Of a DNA stretch of 64,000 nt, positions 29,938 to 39,323 are shown piece by piece; the stretch's first letter is position 1; every line of letters starts with the position of its first letter. Under the pieces are notes generated by a model that did no database searches, had not been told where the DNA came from, and saw only the letters and a list, made by a program, of their open reading frames with translations. The stretch is from Opitutaceae bacterium. Its GTDB lineage: Bacteria; Verrucomicrobiota; Verrucomicrobiia; Opitutales; Opitutaceae. The stretch is from NCBI GenBank assembly GCA_016794785.1, contig JAEUHC010000008.1:62001-126000 (forward strand), in the 5' to 3' direction. The position numbers and the translations under genes were made by a program.

Positions 29938-31209
29938 CTACGCCAAGTAAGGAATCGTCATCGGCCCTTCGGGCAGCACGGCAATGGGCGCGTCGCGGCC
30001 GACACGCTTCAACTCTTCAGTCACGCGCACGGCGAGGTCGGCCACGGGCTCGAGGTGGGCGCGGCGGATTTCCTCCGGGGCCATCCGCGAATGCACGCCC
30101 ACGCGGGCGCGCACGAGGATCAACGCGAGGAGCTGCACCTGCCACTGATCCTCGATGGGGGTCTTCGCAGCATTGATGGTGTCGAGCATCGCCTGCGCGG
30201 AAGCGTGCGAGAAGAGGAAGCTCTTGAAGCTGCCGTGATCGGGAAAGCCGTCGCCGCACTCGGCGGCGGCGAGGATGAGTCCGCCCTCGGCCACAACCTG
30301 CGCGGCGGCCGACATGCCCTTCACCGTCTGGTAGAGATTCTGGTCGAGCGGAAAGCCGCTGTTCGACGTGATCACGATCGGGAACGCCTGCGGGCACGCG
30401 ACCATCGCCGTCTGCTTCGCGAAGGCGCAGCCCGCGTCGTGCGCCGCGATCGGCTCGCCGCAGAAAAAGCCCGTGATCTCACGGCGGCGGTTCTGCGTCA
30501 CATTGACGAGCAGGTCCACGGGCAGCAGCGCGCCGTTGGCGCGGACCTGCGCTTGCGTGGGATTGCCAGAGAGCACGCCCCAGGTGCTCCGCGGATCGGC
30601 GATCACCTGCGCGCGGTGGTAGTGCTTGATCGACTCAAGATCGGCGACGGCGGGGAACACGCCTTTGTAGCCGCCGGAAAATCCCGCCATGAAATGCGGC
30701 TCGATGAAGCCCATCACGATGCGGCGGTCGGCCTCGGCATAGGCGCGGTTGAACCACACCGGGCGGCCATCCGCCGTCGCGCCCACCCGCGCGAGCGTGG
30801 CCGGATCGCGCGAATCATGATTGATGATCCGGTAGCGGCCGAAGACGGCGTCGCCCACCATCTGCCGCAGCTCGTCGGGCGTGTTGGCGCGATGCGAGCC
30901 GGTGCCGTTGATGATGGTGAAATTCTCGGCCGGCACGTGCGCCAGCTCCTCGAACAACCACGGCAGCAGCCGCTCGCGCGGCAGCGGCCGCGTGTGATCC
31001 GGGATCGCGATCGCCACTCGGTCCGTCGCCTTCACGATCTCGCGGAGCGGCGGGCGGCCGATGGGGGCGCGCAGGGCGGCGCGGAAAGCCGCAGCCTCGT
31101 CGGGAATGCCGGGCACGAAGCGCGGCTCGACGACGGTCACGTTTTCTGACGGCAACTCGAGCGGCAGGCCGGTGCGCCCGTATTGCAGCGTGACGCGCGT
31201 CGTCTTCAC
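29938..31209 (-). CDS. LarA-family nickel-pincer-dependent racemase/epimerase
   Basis: A 423-residue homologue of lactate racemase LarA (DUF2088). The catalytic set of LarA is conserved: D71/R74 in IPDHTRP, H106 in NGTGSHR, H182 in EPHFM and the cofactor-carrying K192 in SGGYKGVFP. It should therefore use the nickel-pincer nucleotide to racemise or epimerise a 2-hydroxyacid. The GTG start overlaps the permease stop (GTGA). Lying at the end of a sugar ABC operon it probably acts on a sugar acid rather than lactate (inference). LarB/C/E cofactor genes are not in this window. A decayed relative lies at 13545-13679. Confidence 0.9.
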   Translation of the reverse strand: MKTTRVTLQYGRTGLPLELPSENVTVVEPRFVPGIPDEAAAFRAALRAPIGRPPLREIVKATDRVAIAIPDHTRPLPRERLLPWLFEELAHVPAENFTIINGTGSHRANTPDELRQMVGDAVFGRYRIINHDSRDPATLARVGATADGRPVWFNRAYAEADRRIVMGFIEPHFMAGFSGGYKGVFPAVADLESIKHYHRAQVIADPRSTWGVLSGNPTQAQVRANGALLPVDLLVNVTQNRRREITGFFCGEPIAAHDAGCAFAKQTAMVACPQAFPIVITSNSGFPLDQNLYQTVKGMSAAAQVVAEGGLILAAAECGDGFPDHGSFKSFLFSHASAQAMLDTINAAKTPIEDQWQVQLLALILVRARVGVHSRMAPEEIRRAHLEPVADLAVRVTEELKRVGRDAPIAVLPEGPMTIPYLA

Positions 31210-32165
31210 GCCTGCTTCCCCTGCCGCAGGCGATCGACGAGCACCGCCACGATGATCACGAGGCCGATGATGATTTCCTGAAAATAAGTGGGCCAGCCCA
31301 TCTGTTGGGAGCCGTTGCGGAGCACGGCCATGATCAGCGCGCCGATCATCGAGCCGAGCACGGTGCCCACGCCGCCGCTCAGGCTCGCGCCGCCGATGAT
31401 CACGGAGGCGATGATGTCGAGTTCGAGCCCGACCGCGACCGTCGGGTCACCCTGCCGCAAACGCGAAAGCTGAAAGACGCTCGCGAGCCCAAAGAAACAG
31501 CCGGCAAGCGCGTAGAGACCGACCTTGAGCCGTGTGGTCGGCACGCCGCAGAGGCGCGCGGTGGATTCGTTGGAGCCGAGTGCAAACACATGCCGGCCAA
31601 AGACGGTATTCTGGAGAAACACCGCCGTCACGACCGCGAGCCCAAGCGTGACCCACACGCCCACTGGCAGCGCGTAGCTGAACGGATCGGCGGTGGTCAT
31701 CCAGCCGTTGATTGGCGAGGCGTCGTAGTTGACGGTCTGGTTGTCGCCGAGCCACTTCGCCGAGCCGCGCCAGACACCGAGCGCGCCGAGCGTGATGATG
31801 AACGGCACGAGCCGCAGTGCCGCGATGGCCGCGCCGTTGAGCAGTCCGATCAGCCCGCTGGCGGCGATCATCGCGAGCACGGTCGGCGCCGGGCTCCAGC
31901 CTTTTTGCAGCAGCAACGCGCCGACGACGCTCGTGAACGCGATGCTTGACCCCACCGAGAGATCGATGCCGCCGCTCACGATGATGATCGTCATGCCCAG
32001 GGCGCCGATGGCGACGATGACTGTCTGGGTGAAGATGGTCTTGAAATTGTGGTAGGAGAGAAAGAACTCGCGCGACTCCGCCGGGATCGAGAAGAGCGTG
32101 ATGACCACGATCAGTCCCAGGAAGGGGCCGGCTTTCGCGAGGACACTCCGGGTGGTGGGGTTCAT
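31206..32165 (-). CDS. Sugar ABC transporter permease (RbsC type)
   Basis: A 319-residue inner-membrane permease with about eight to ten hydrophobic segments. It shows the ribose-class signatures IIVSGGIDLSVGSSIAFTSVVG early, GLLNGAAIA, and SRLRQGDPTVAVGLELDIIASVIIGGASLSGG late. The start ATG overlaps the stop of the ATPase gene (ATGA) and its own stop overlaps the larA-like start. It forms the membrane channel for a sugar delivered by the binding protein at 33789-34766. Substrate not readable; ribose-class transporters carry many pentoses and polyols. Confidence 0.93.
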   Translation of the reverse strand: MNPTTRSVLAKAGPFLGLIVVITLFSIPAESREFFLSYHNFKTIFTQTVIVAIGALGMTIIIVSGGIDLSVGSSIAFTSVVGALLLQKGWSPAPTVLAMIAASGLIGLLNGAAIAALRLVPFIITLGALGVWRGSAKWLGDNQTVNYDASPINGWMTTADPFSYALPVGVWVTLGLAVVTAVFLQNTVFGRHVFALGSNESTARLCGVPTTRLKVGLYALAGCFFGLASVFQLSRLRQGDPTVAVGLELDIIASVIIGGASLSGGVGTVLGSMIGALIMAVLRNGSQQMGWPTYFQEIIIGLVIIVAVLVDRLRQGKQA

Positions 32166-33694
32166 AAAGCGGGGCTCTCCGATTCGTCGGCCGCGCTGCC
32201 CGTAGCCACGCGCATGATCTCGGCCTCGGTCCATTCGGCGCGCGGGCGCACGGCGGCGAGTTCGCCGCGGCACATCACGCCCACGGTGTCACAGAGTCCG
32301 AGCAGCTCGGGCAGGTAGCTGCTGACGACGATCACGGCCTTGCCCGCGGCGGCGAGCCGGCCGATGAGTTCGTAGATCTGCGCCTTGCTGCCGACGTCGA
32401 TGCCGCGTGTCGGTTCGTCGAGGAGGAAAATTCGCGCGGGGTGCTCGAGCAGGCGTGCCAGCGCGACCTTCTGCTGGTTGCCGCCGGAGAGCTGGCCGAT
32501 GGGTTGGGCGGCGTCGCGGCATTTTACGCGCAGCTCGTCCACCCAATGCTGCGCCGCGGCGCGCTGGCGGCGGGCGTTAATCCAGCCGAAGCGGCCAAAG
32601 GCGGAGGACTTGGTGAGCGTGAGGTTGTCCACGATGGACTGCGTGAGCATGAGGCCTTCCTCCTTGCGGTTCTCGCTGAGAAACCCAACGCCCTGCGCCC
32701 AACGGGCGCGCGGCGTGGCCGCGGCGGTCGGGGCGCCCACGATCGCGACCTCGCCGGCATCAAGTTGATCGAGGGAAAATATCGCCCGCAGCAAATCGGT
32801 GCGGCCCGCGCCGATGAGGCCGGCGAGGCCGAAGATCTCGCCGGCGCGGACCTGCAGGGTGGCCCGGCGCAGGCGCGGGGCGTTGGCGACGGCGCGCACA
32901 TCGAGCAGGACGGCACCGGGCGCGTGCGCGGCGCGGGGGTAGAGGTCCTTGACCTCGCGGCCGGTCATCAGCGTGACGATGCGATCGAGGGTGGCGGTTT
33001 TAATTTCGCCGCTGCCGACGGTCTCGCCGTCCTTGAGCACCGTGTAGCGATCCGCGATGCGGCGGCACTCCTCCAGAAAGTGGCTGATGTAGATGATGCT
33101 CACGCCCTGCGCGCGGAGGCGGGCAATGGCGGCGAAGAGTTTCTCCGTGTCAGCCTGCGTGAGGCTGCTCGTCGGCTCATCCATGATGAGCACGCGGGGC
33201 CGGGTGAGCAGCGCGCGCGCGATCTCGATGATCTGCTGGGTGGCGATGGAAAACGCGCCGACGGGCCGCGCGAGATCGAGGGACTCGTGGCCGAGCTGGG
33301 CGAGCGCGGCGCGGGCCCGCTCGCGGGAGGCCGAGCGATCAATCCAGCCGGCGAGGGCGGACTCGGCGCCGAGGAGGATGTTTTCCTGCGCGGAAAGGTG
33401 GAGCGCGAGGTTCAGCTCCTGATAGATCATGGCGACGCCCTTGAGCCGCGCATCATGGGGACTGGCCGGGGCGTAGGGCTGGCCGGCGAGTTCCATCGTG
33501 CCGGCATCGGCGGCATGCGCACCGCTGAGGATCTTCATCAGCGTGCTCTTGCCCGCGCCGTTTTCGCCGATGAGGGCGTGGACTTCGCCGGGCGCGATCT
33601 CCAGGGACACGCCGCAGAGGGCGCGGGTCGCGCCGAAGGATTTTTGGATCCCCGCCAGCCGCAAGGTGGCGGCGATTGCGGGGGTTGTTGTCAT
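32162..33694 (-). CDS. Sugar ABC transporter ATP-binding protein (RbsA type, two ABC domains)
   Basis: A 510-residue double ATPase. The first ABC domain (about 10-240) has Walker A GENGAGKST and Walker B VLIMDEPTSSL. The second (about 255-495) has a degenerate P-loop (GLIGAGRTDLL), as is usual in RbsA, and an intact signature LSGGNQQKVALARLL with LLDEPTRGIDVG. It energises the permease encoded immediately downstream. Its ATG lies in the left arm of a dispersed repeat (33690-33763) that fills most of the 94-base gap to the binding-protein gene. Confidence 0.93.
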   Translation of the reverse strand: MTTTPAIAATLRLAGIQKSFGATRALCGVSLEIAPGEVHALIGENGAGKSTLMKILSGAHAADAGTMELAGQPYAPASPHDARLKGVAMIYQELNLALHLSAQENILLGAESALAGWIDRSASRERARAALAQLGHESLDLARPVGAFSIATQQIIEIARALLTRPRVLIMDEPTSSLTQADTEKLFAAIARLRAQGVSIIYISHFLEECRRIADRYTVLKDGETVGSGEIKTATLDRIVTLMTGREVKDLYPRAAHAPGAVLLDVRAVANAPRLRRATLQVRAGEIFGLAGLIGAGRTDLLRAIFSLDQLDAGEVAIVGAPTAAATPRARWAQGVGFLSENRKEEGLMLTQSIVDNLTLTKSSAFGRFGWINARRQRAAAQHWVDELRVKCRDAAQPIGQLSGGNQQKVALARLLEHPARIFLLDEPTRGIDVGSKAQIYELIGRLAAAGKAVIVVSSYLPELLGLCDTVGVMCRGELAAVRPRAEWTEAEIMRVATGSAADESESPAL

Positions 33695-33763
33695 GCCGAG
33701 CCCGGCGGCGCCGGGCGTGGGAATCCAGCTGGATTGCTTCGTCGCTTCACTCCTCGCAATGAC
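33690..33763. repeat. Dispersed palindromic repeat, copy 2 (overlaps rbsA-like start)
   Basis: It starts gtcatgccgag like copy 3 and ends ctcctcgcaatgac like copy 1 (33 of 35 identical positions in the right part), with a small internal GC hairpin cccggcggcgccggg. It occupies the gap between the binding-protein and ATPase genes, and its CAT at 33692-33694 is the ATPase start codon. Confidence 0.72.
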
Positions 33764-33788
33764 ATGGGAAGTAGAGGCGCGCGGGCCG

Positions 33789-34766
33789 TCACTTCAGATA
33801 CTTGTCGAGCGGCGGGTTCACGATGTCGGCCATCTCGGGGGAATTGAAGTTCGCCTTGGTGACGAAACCCACGCCGGTGTCCACGCGCGCCTCGACCTTC
33901 TCGCCGCGCAAAATGGCGACCATGGATTTCACGCCGAGGTAGCCCATCTTCATCGGATTCTGGACGACGAGGCCGTGGATGTCGCCGGCGTGCAGGCCGG
34001 CGTTGAGGGTCTCGCCGGAATCGAAGGCGACGAACTTCACCTTGCCGCCCGCGAGGCCGGCGTCGCGCAGGGCGAGCAGCATGCCGGCGGCGCCGGACTC
34101 GTTGCAGGCGAAGATGCCGTTTACCTGGCGGCCGAAGCGGTTCAGCAGGTTCTCGCTCACGCGCTTGGCGGTGTCGCGCGTCGGGCCGGCGTGCTGATCG
34201 GTGGAGAGCAGCTTGATGGCGGGGAAATCCTTTTTCATCACCTCAAGGAAGCCCTCCTCGCGCTCCTCGGTGCTGGCGGAGCCGACTTGGAGGCGGAGCA
34301 TGATGACGTTGCCTTTGCCGCCGAGGGCCTTCCCCAATTCGCGCGCCGCGATGCGTCCGCCCTCGCGGTTGTCGGTGGCGATGAAGCTGGTCGGCGCCTT
34401 GGAATCGACGCCGGAGTCGATCACGACGATCGGGATTTTGCCCTTCACCGCAGTCTCAAGCGGGGCGACGAGGCCGCGCTTGTCGAGGGGAGCGATCACG
34501 ATGCCGCTCACGCGCTGGGCGATGAAGTTCTCCACGACCTGAATCTGCTGCTCGCGGTCGTCCTCCTTGAGGGGGCCTTTCCAGATGACCTGCACGTTGA
34601 CACCCGCAGCCTTGAGTTCCAGCTCGGCCTTGCGGGCGCCGGCGTGGATGGATTTCCAAAACTCGTGCGTCGTGCCCTTGGGGATGACGGCGATTTTGTA
34701 AGATTCTGCGGCGGTGGCGAGGGTCGCGCCGAGGAAGAGGAACAGGAGGGAGCGAAGGGAACGCAT
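33789..34766 (-). CDS. Sugar ABC transporter periplasmic binding protein (RbsB type)
   Basis: A 325-residue periplasmic binding protein with a signal peptide (1-19, ending TATA|A). It has the peripla_BP_4 fold (KIAVIPKGTTHEFWKSIHAGA at the start, VSGIVIAPLDKRGLVAPLETA, VVVIDSGVDS, then FACNESGAAGMLLAL). It captures the sugar for the permease/ATPase pair encoded downstream and is the first gene of the four-gene operon. The 23 bases upstream of the ATG contain no G. The 111-base gap to the divergent ElyC-like gene should carry the operon promoter. Confidence 0.93.
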   Translation of the reverse strand: MRSLRSLLFLFLGATLATAAESYKIAVIPKGTTHEFWKSIHAGARKAELELKAAGVNVQVIWKGPLKEDDREQQIQVVENFIAQRVSGIVIAPLDKRGLVAPLETAVKGKIPIVVIDSGVDSKAPTSFIATDNREGGRIAARELGKALGGKGNVIMLRLQVGSASTEEREEGFLEVMKKDFPAIKLLSTDQHAGPTRDTAKRVSENLLNRFGRQVNGIFACNESGAAGMLLALRDAGLAGGKVKFVAFDSGETLNAGLHAGDIHGLVVQNPMKMGYLGVKSMVAILRGEKVEARVDTGVGFVTKANFNSPEMADIVNPPLDKYLK

Positions 34767-34877
34767 AAGGGGATAGGGTGAGGAGAAAGCACGCGGATTC
34801 GGAGGGATGCGTCAAGACAGGCTCGTGATGATAATCCCAAGGCTCGCCCTGCGCGGCAACGGCGCTTTGCTCGGCCG

Positions 34878-35666
34878 ATGCTTTTCTGGCTCAAGAAAAC
34901 GGTCGGGTTTTGGCTGATGCCGGTGCCGTTTTGCCTCGGGTTGATGACGCTTGGCGCGCTGCTCATGCTCTCGCGGCGCCGGATGCGCGCGGGCCGGCGG
35001 CTCGCGATCGGCGGATTCGCCCTGCTGCTCGTCTATAGCAACAGCTACGTCGGGCGGGCGCTCATCACGCCGCTCGAAACGGCGCACCCGGCAATCCCCG
35101 ACTTGGCGGCTGGAGCCCCGGTGCCGGCGCGGCTGGCGGCAAGCGAGTTCATCGTCGTGCTCGGCGGCGGCAACGGCTACGCCCCGGGCCTCGCGGCCAA
35201 CCACCTCCTCTCGTCGGGCGCGCTCGCCCGCATCACGGAGGCCGTGCGGCTGCTGCGCGTCGTGCCCGGCGCCAAGCTCGTGGTGTGCGGCCCGATCTTC
35301 GGGCCCGTCGAAAGCCATGCACTGGTGCTGGCCCGCACCGCGATCTCGCTCGGTCTCGATGAAAAACGCGTCGTGGTGATCGACCATGCCCGCGACACCG
35401 AGGAGGAGGCCGCGGCCGTGCGCCGCGTCGTGGCTGGCGCACCCATCGCGCTCGTCACCTCAGCCTGGCACATGCCGCGCGCGGCCGCGCTCTTTCGCCA
35501 CGAGGGCATCGACGCGCTCCCGGCACCCACGGATTTTCATTCGCACCGGGACAGCGACACGCCCGCCGCCCTGCTCCGCTGGGAGCTGCCGGCGCTGGAG
35601 CGCAGCACCCTCGCGGTGCGCGAGCGCCTCGGCTACCTCTGGATTTGGCTGCGGGGCAAAACGTGA
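34878..35666 (+). CDS. ElyC/YdcF-like DUF218 protein
   Basis: A 262-residue protein with two N-terminal membrane segments (about 10-30 and 40-56) and a periplasmic DUF218 domain: FIVVLGGGNGY near residue 92, SSGALARITEAVRLLR, LVVCGPI, then LVTSAWHMPRAAALF. The family includes ElyC, needed for envelope integrity and linked to undecaprenyl-phosphate use. Enzyme activity is not established. It is divergent from the sugar transporter operon and convergent with the Na/Pi gene. Confidence 0.88.
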   Translation: MLFWLKKTVGFWLMPVPFCLGLMTLGALLMLSRRRMRAGRRLAIGGFALLLVYSNSYVGRALITPLETAHPAIPDLAAGAPVPARLAASEFIVVLGGGNGYAPGLAANHLLSSGALARITEAVRLLRVVPGAKLVVCGPIFGPVESHALVLARTAISLGLDEKRVVVIDHARDTEEEAAAVRRVVAGAPIALVTSAWHMPRAAALFRHEGIDALPAPTDFHSHRDSDTPAALLRWELPALERSTLAVRERLGYLWIWLRGKT

Positions 35667-35671
35667 AACGC

Positions 35672-35687
35672 AAGCCCAGCCGGGCTT
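35672..35687 (+). terminator. Weak hairpin between convergent genes
   Basis: A 6-bp stem (aagccc / gggctt) with a 4-base loop begins 5 bases after the ElyC-like stop. The T-run (attttt) is about 30 bases farther on, so support is limited. Confidence 0.3.
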
Positions 35688-35714
35688 CCGCAACCCGGGC
35701 GCAAGCTCGCGGGA

Positions 35715-37418
35715 TCAATTTTTGACCGACGGGGGCAGCGGGGATTCGTAGCCGTGGCGCAGGGCCTGGAGGATGTTCAGGGCGTGATCCCCGACGCGCT
35801 CCAGCGTGTTGACGATGTCAATGTAGAGCATCTCGGCCTTCAGCTTGTCGGCGCCGTGCTGGATCCGCTGGATGGATTCGCGGCGGAGTTCCTTGCGGAA
35901 GGCGTCGATCTGGTTCTCCAGCTGGTAGGCTGGCTCCATGTCGGCGGCGGTCACGCCGGTCATCAGGCGCGCATTGCAGAACTCCATGAACTGAAGCACG
36001 AGCAGGGTGAAGTCGCGGATCTCCTGGCGGGTCTTGGGCGGGAGCACACGGCGCTTGCGGTGCTTGCGCTCGGCGAGCACGGCCAGGCGATAGCCGCAGT
36101 CGCAGATGTCCTCCAGCTCGGCGACCACGCGCAAGTGCGTCGTCGCGCGGACGCGGGTCGCCTCACTCACGCCGCCGGCGGCGCAGGCGAGCAGATGCTG
36201 GGTGGTGGTCACGACGCGGCGGTCGCTCTCCTTTTCCAGCAGCTTCAGCTCGGCGAGCCGTTTTTCGAGCGCGGGCAGGTCGGAGCCATCCGAGTCGAAG
36301 ATCGTCCCGAAGCCCTCGAGCAGCTCGCGGCCGAGCGTGCCCACGCGCACGACGTTGCGCTCGGCCTCGGCGAAGTCCAGTTCGCCGGTATGCGGCACGA
36401 GGGGCGACTCGTAGCCGACGTGGTCGCGGCCTTTTTCGCCGGGAGCCGGGGCCCGCACCATGCGCTCGGAGATCCGCGCAAGCTGCGGCACGAACCAGAT
36501 GAGCAGCGCGGTGTTGAAGATATTGAAGAGGGAGTGAAAGGCCGCCATGTGCAGCGGCATGTGCTCCTTGGCGGTGGCGTCGCCGGGCATGAGCCAGTCG
36601 ATGAAGCCGGTGAACTGGCTGAAGAGCCCGACCGCCCAGACCACGCCGAGGATATTGAAGAGGAAGTGGACGCGCGCGGCGCGCTTGGCCTCCACATTGC
36701 CGCCGATGGCGGCGAGATTGGCGGTGATGGTGGTGCCGATGTTTTCGCCCAAGGTGATCGCGCAGGCCGTGGGGAAGTCGATCCAGCCCTTGAAAGCCAT
36801 GGTGAGGGTGATCGCACCCGCGACGGACGAGGACTGGACGATAACGGTGAGGATGGCCCCGAAGACGAGGAAGAGCAGCGTCGAACCCAAGCCGCTGCCC
36901 GTGTAGGCTTGGATGAACGCCAGCACCTCGGGGTTGTTCTTGATGTCGGGCACCGAGTCCTTGAGGAACATGAGCCCGAGAAACAACAGGCCGAAGCCCA
37001 TGAGGAATTCCCCGAGGTCGCGCCAAAACGCGCGACGAATGAAGATCATCGGCAGGGCCAGTCCCATCACGGGCAGGGCGACGGCGGAGATGCTGAACTT
37101 GAAGCCAAAGAAAGAGACGAGCCAGAAGGTGGTGGTTGTCCCGATATTGGCGCCCATGATCAGGCCGATGGCCTCGTGGAGGCGGAGGAGCTGCGCATTG
37201 ACGAAGCTCACGATCATGACCGTCGTGGCCGAGGAGGATTGGATGATGCTCGTGACGAGGCAGCCGGTGAACACCCCGGCGAAACGATTGCTGGCCACGG
37301 CGCGCATGATGGCCCGCAGCCGCTCGCCGGAGAGACGCTGGAGCGCTTCCGACATGATCTTCATGCCGAAGAGAAACATCCCGAGGCTGCCGAGCAGAGA
37401 AAGTAGGCCGACGGTCAT
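35715..37418 (-). CDS. Na/Pi cotransporter family protein with PhoU-like tail
   Basis: A 567-residue membrane protein of the NptA/YjbB type. Two inverted Na/Pi-cotransporter repeats are marked by SIIQSSSATTVMIV (about residue 58) and TVIVQSSSVAGAITL (about 205), spread over some eight to ten membrane segments (1-330). Residues about 370-560 form a cytoplasmic PhoU-like helical domain. It is predicted to move phosphate with sodium, or to export phosphate as YjbB does. The ATG at 37418 is chosen because the first membrane helix begins within five residues; an open stretch upstream has no protein character. Confidence 0.92.
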   Translation of the reverse strand: MTVGLLSLLGSLGMFLFGMKIMSEALQRLSGERLRAIMRAVASNRFAGVFTGCLVTSIIQSSSATTVMIVSFVNAQLLRLHEAIGLIMGANIGTTTTFWLVSFFGFKFSISAVALPVMGLALPMIFIRRAFWRDLGEFLMGFGLLFLGLMFLKDSVPDIKNNPEVLAFIQAYTGSGLGSTLLFLVFGAILTVIVQSSSVAGAITLTMAFKGWIDFPTACAITLGENIGTTITANLAAIGGNVEAKRAARVHFLFNILGVVWAVGLFSQFTGFIDWLMPGDATAKEHMPLHMAAFHSLFNIFNTALLIWFVPQLARISERMVRAPAPGEKGRDHVGYESPLVPHTGELDFAEAERNVVRVGTLGRELLEGFGTIFDSDGSDLPALEKRLAELKLLEKESDRRVVTTTQHLLACAAGGVSEATRVRATTHLRVVAELEDICDCGYRLAVLAERKHRKRRVLPPKTRQEIRDFTLLVLQFMEFCNARLMTGVTAADMEPAYQLENQIDAFRKELRRESIQRIQHGADKLKAEMLYIDIVNTLERVGDHALNILQALRHGYESPLPPSVKN

Positions 37419-37657
37419 GAGCGTGAGTTGCGTTTCGGTGACAAAACGATGACGGCTACCGGCGTCATGGAGAAGGGCAAGGTCGCAATCGGGCGAAGTT
37501 ATGCGCGCCGCCGCAAGCCTTCCATTTCCGCTCCTGGCCAGACTCGCAGCACGATCCCCCCGCGCGGCTCGCGGGAGCTGAATTTCAGGACCGCCGGATC
37601 GGGCCACGCTCACGCGACTTTGAGGGCGAAGCTGCGTCTAGCCCCGCGGCCCGTTCC

Positions 37658-39256
37658 ATGAAACCCCGCCCCACTCCCCTCGCAGCCCGCGTCTTCGGGC
37701 GTCTGCTCGTCGCGGGGTTCCTCGGTTGCATGGTGCTGCGGGGCGAGTTGCGGGCGCAGTCCGACACCTCGTCAGGCTCCGGCCGAAGCAGTGGCGACGG
37801 CATGCCTTCGATGGATATCCCGCGCGCGCGGCCGATCCTGCTTTATTTCCCGCCGAGCCCTCCCCCGCTGGGCCAGATGATCCCATCGGTCGGAGCGGCG
37901 CCGGGCCGCAACGCCGCCCCCGCGGGCCTCGCCGAGTTCGTCAGCGACATCTTTTACCCCGCGCTCGGCGTCCGCCTGGCATCGCGGTCATTGAGCGAGA
38001 AACAGCGCGCCCGCCTCGATCGCTACCGCGCCGACAAGGCCGCGCTGCAACAGGAACTCCGCGTCGCGCTGGAGAAGCTCCACGACGCCGAACCCGCGAC
38101 GCGCGACCAGGAGCTTTCAAAGCTCGCCCGCAGCCAGGCCCCGCGTCTGGCTGCACTCGAACAGTCGGCCGAGGACCTGCGCCGCGATCTCGTCCGTGGC
38201 GATGAGACCTGGTCCGCTCTCCGTGAATGGCGCCTCGGCGAGCGGGTCGAGCGCGGGTTCTCGCCCAACGAAATCGCGCAAACCATGCGCGGCTACGCCT
38301 TCTACTCCAATTCCGTCTCGCCCGCCCAGCGCCGTTTGCTCCGCGAAATCCATCTCGAACTCACCGCCGCGGCCCATAACACCGCCCACGCCGCGGTCGC
38401 GCAGCCCTACCTGTTCTTCCCGCCCGAGCCCGCGCGTGTCCTGCTGCCCGACGATCTGCCGGCCGAAGTCGCGGCGAAAGTAGCCGCCTACCAGACCAAG
38501 AAATCGCTCCTCAAAAAAGAGCTCTACGACGCGGTCTTCGCCGAGGAGCGGCTCAAGCTGGGCTTACTCCGCGCCAGTCCACTCAAGACTCTCGCCGCCG
38601 CCCAGGAATCCGCCCTCGCCGAACTCGAGACAATCGCGGAGGAAATCCGCCGCGGCCTTGTGCAGTTCGCCCCACCCTCGGCGATCGCCGAACGCTCGCC
38701 GCTCCCGCCCGTGCTGCAGGCCCGGGTCGGCACACTCATCGCCCGCCACACGGCGCTCCAGCGCGATGCCACCACCCGGCTCAACGAACTCTTCGCCGCC
38801 AATCGCGACGTGCCCATGCGGACCTCGGTGCGCTTCGATCCCGACGGGCTCAAGGTGATCGTGATTGCCACGCAATCCGGTCGCGGCGGCGGTGGCAAGC
38901 AACCCGAGAACCTCACCCGTATCGCCACCGTGCGCACGCAGGCCGCGGCCATAGCCGAGGACTACGGCCGCCAAATCGCCGAGATCGTGAACGAGACCAA
39001 CGCCCTCCGCGCCGAGATCACCCGGACGCTCGGCACCACGCGCGGGAGCGCCCTCGATGCGGCGTTTGCGGCGGCGGCCCGCGTCGCCGCCGCGCGCGAG
39101 ACCGCCGGGCTCTACGGCGACTATCGCATCGCGGTCTTCCAACCCGGCCTCTCGCCCGCGCAACGCCGGCTGCTGCTCGACGGCGCCGTGGCCGCTTTTG
39201 CCCTGCCCTTGCCAAGCGGCGAACTCCAACCGACCGGCCGCCTCGCTCGGTGGTGA
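37658..39256 (+). CDS. Secreted helical-repeat protein of unknown function
   Basis: A 532-residue exported protein with a signal peptide (about 1-33). No family is recognised. It has repeated helical modules: (A/V)(R/K)LDRYRADKAALQQEL near residue 120, a variant AKVAAYQTKKSLLKKEL near 275, and ARVGTLIARHTALQRD near 355. SVSPAQRRLL near 225 recurs as GLSPAQRRLL near 500. Pro-rich loops with FFPPEP / YFPPSP precede two of the modules. The pattern suggests an ancient internal duplication forming a periplasmic helical scaffold. It converges with the four-gene operon that ends at 39324. A poly-Gly patch (GRGGGG) lies near residue 410. Confidence 0.7.
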   Translation: MKPRPTPLAARVFGRLLVAGFLGCMVLRGELRAQSDTSSGSGRSSGDGMPSMDIPRARPILLYFPPSPPPLGQMIPSVGAAPGRNAAPAGLAEFVSDIFYPALGVRLASRSLSEKQRARLDRYRADKAALQQELRVALEKLHDAEPATRDQELSKLARSQAPRLAALEQSAEDLRRDLVRGDETWSALREWRLGERVERGFSPNEIAQTMRGYAFYSNSVSPAQRRLLREIHLELTAAAHNTAHAAVAQPYLFFPPEPARVLLPDDLPAEVAAKVAAYQTKKSLLKKELYDAVFAEERLKLGLLRASPLKTLAAAQESALAELETIAEEIRRGLVQFAPPSAIAERSPLPPVLQARVGTLIARHTALQRDATTRLNELFAANRDVPMRTSVRFDPDGLKVIVIATQSGRGGGGKQPENLTRIATVRTQAAAIAEDYGRQIAEIVNETNALRAEITRTLGTTRGSALDAAFAAAARVAAARETAGLYGDYRIAVFQPGLSPAQRRLLLDGAVAAFALPLPSGELQPTGRLARW

Positions 39257-39323
39257 AGCCGCCTGCTGGGCCGGTGCCCGGCCAGCGGCCGGCCTGGAGC
39301 CTAAAAGCCAGGTGACGGTGCTC

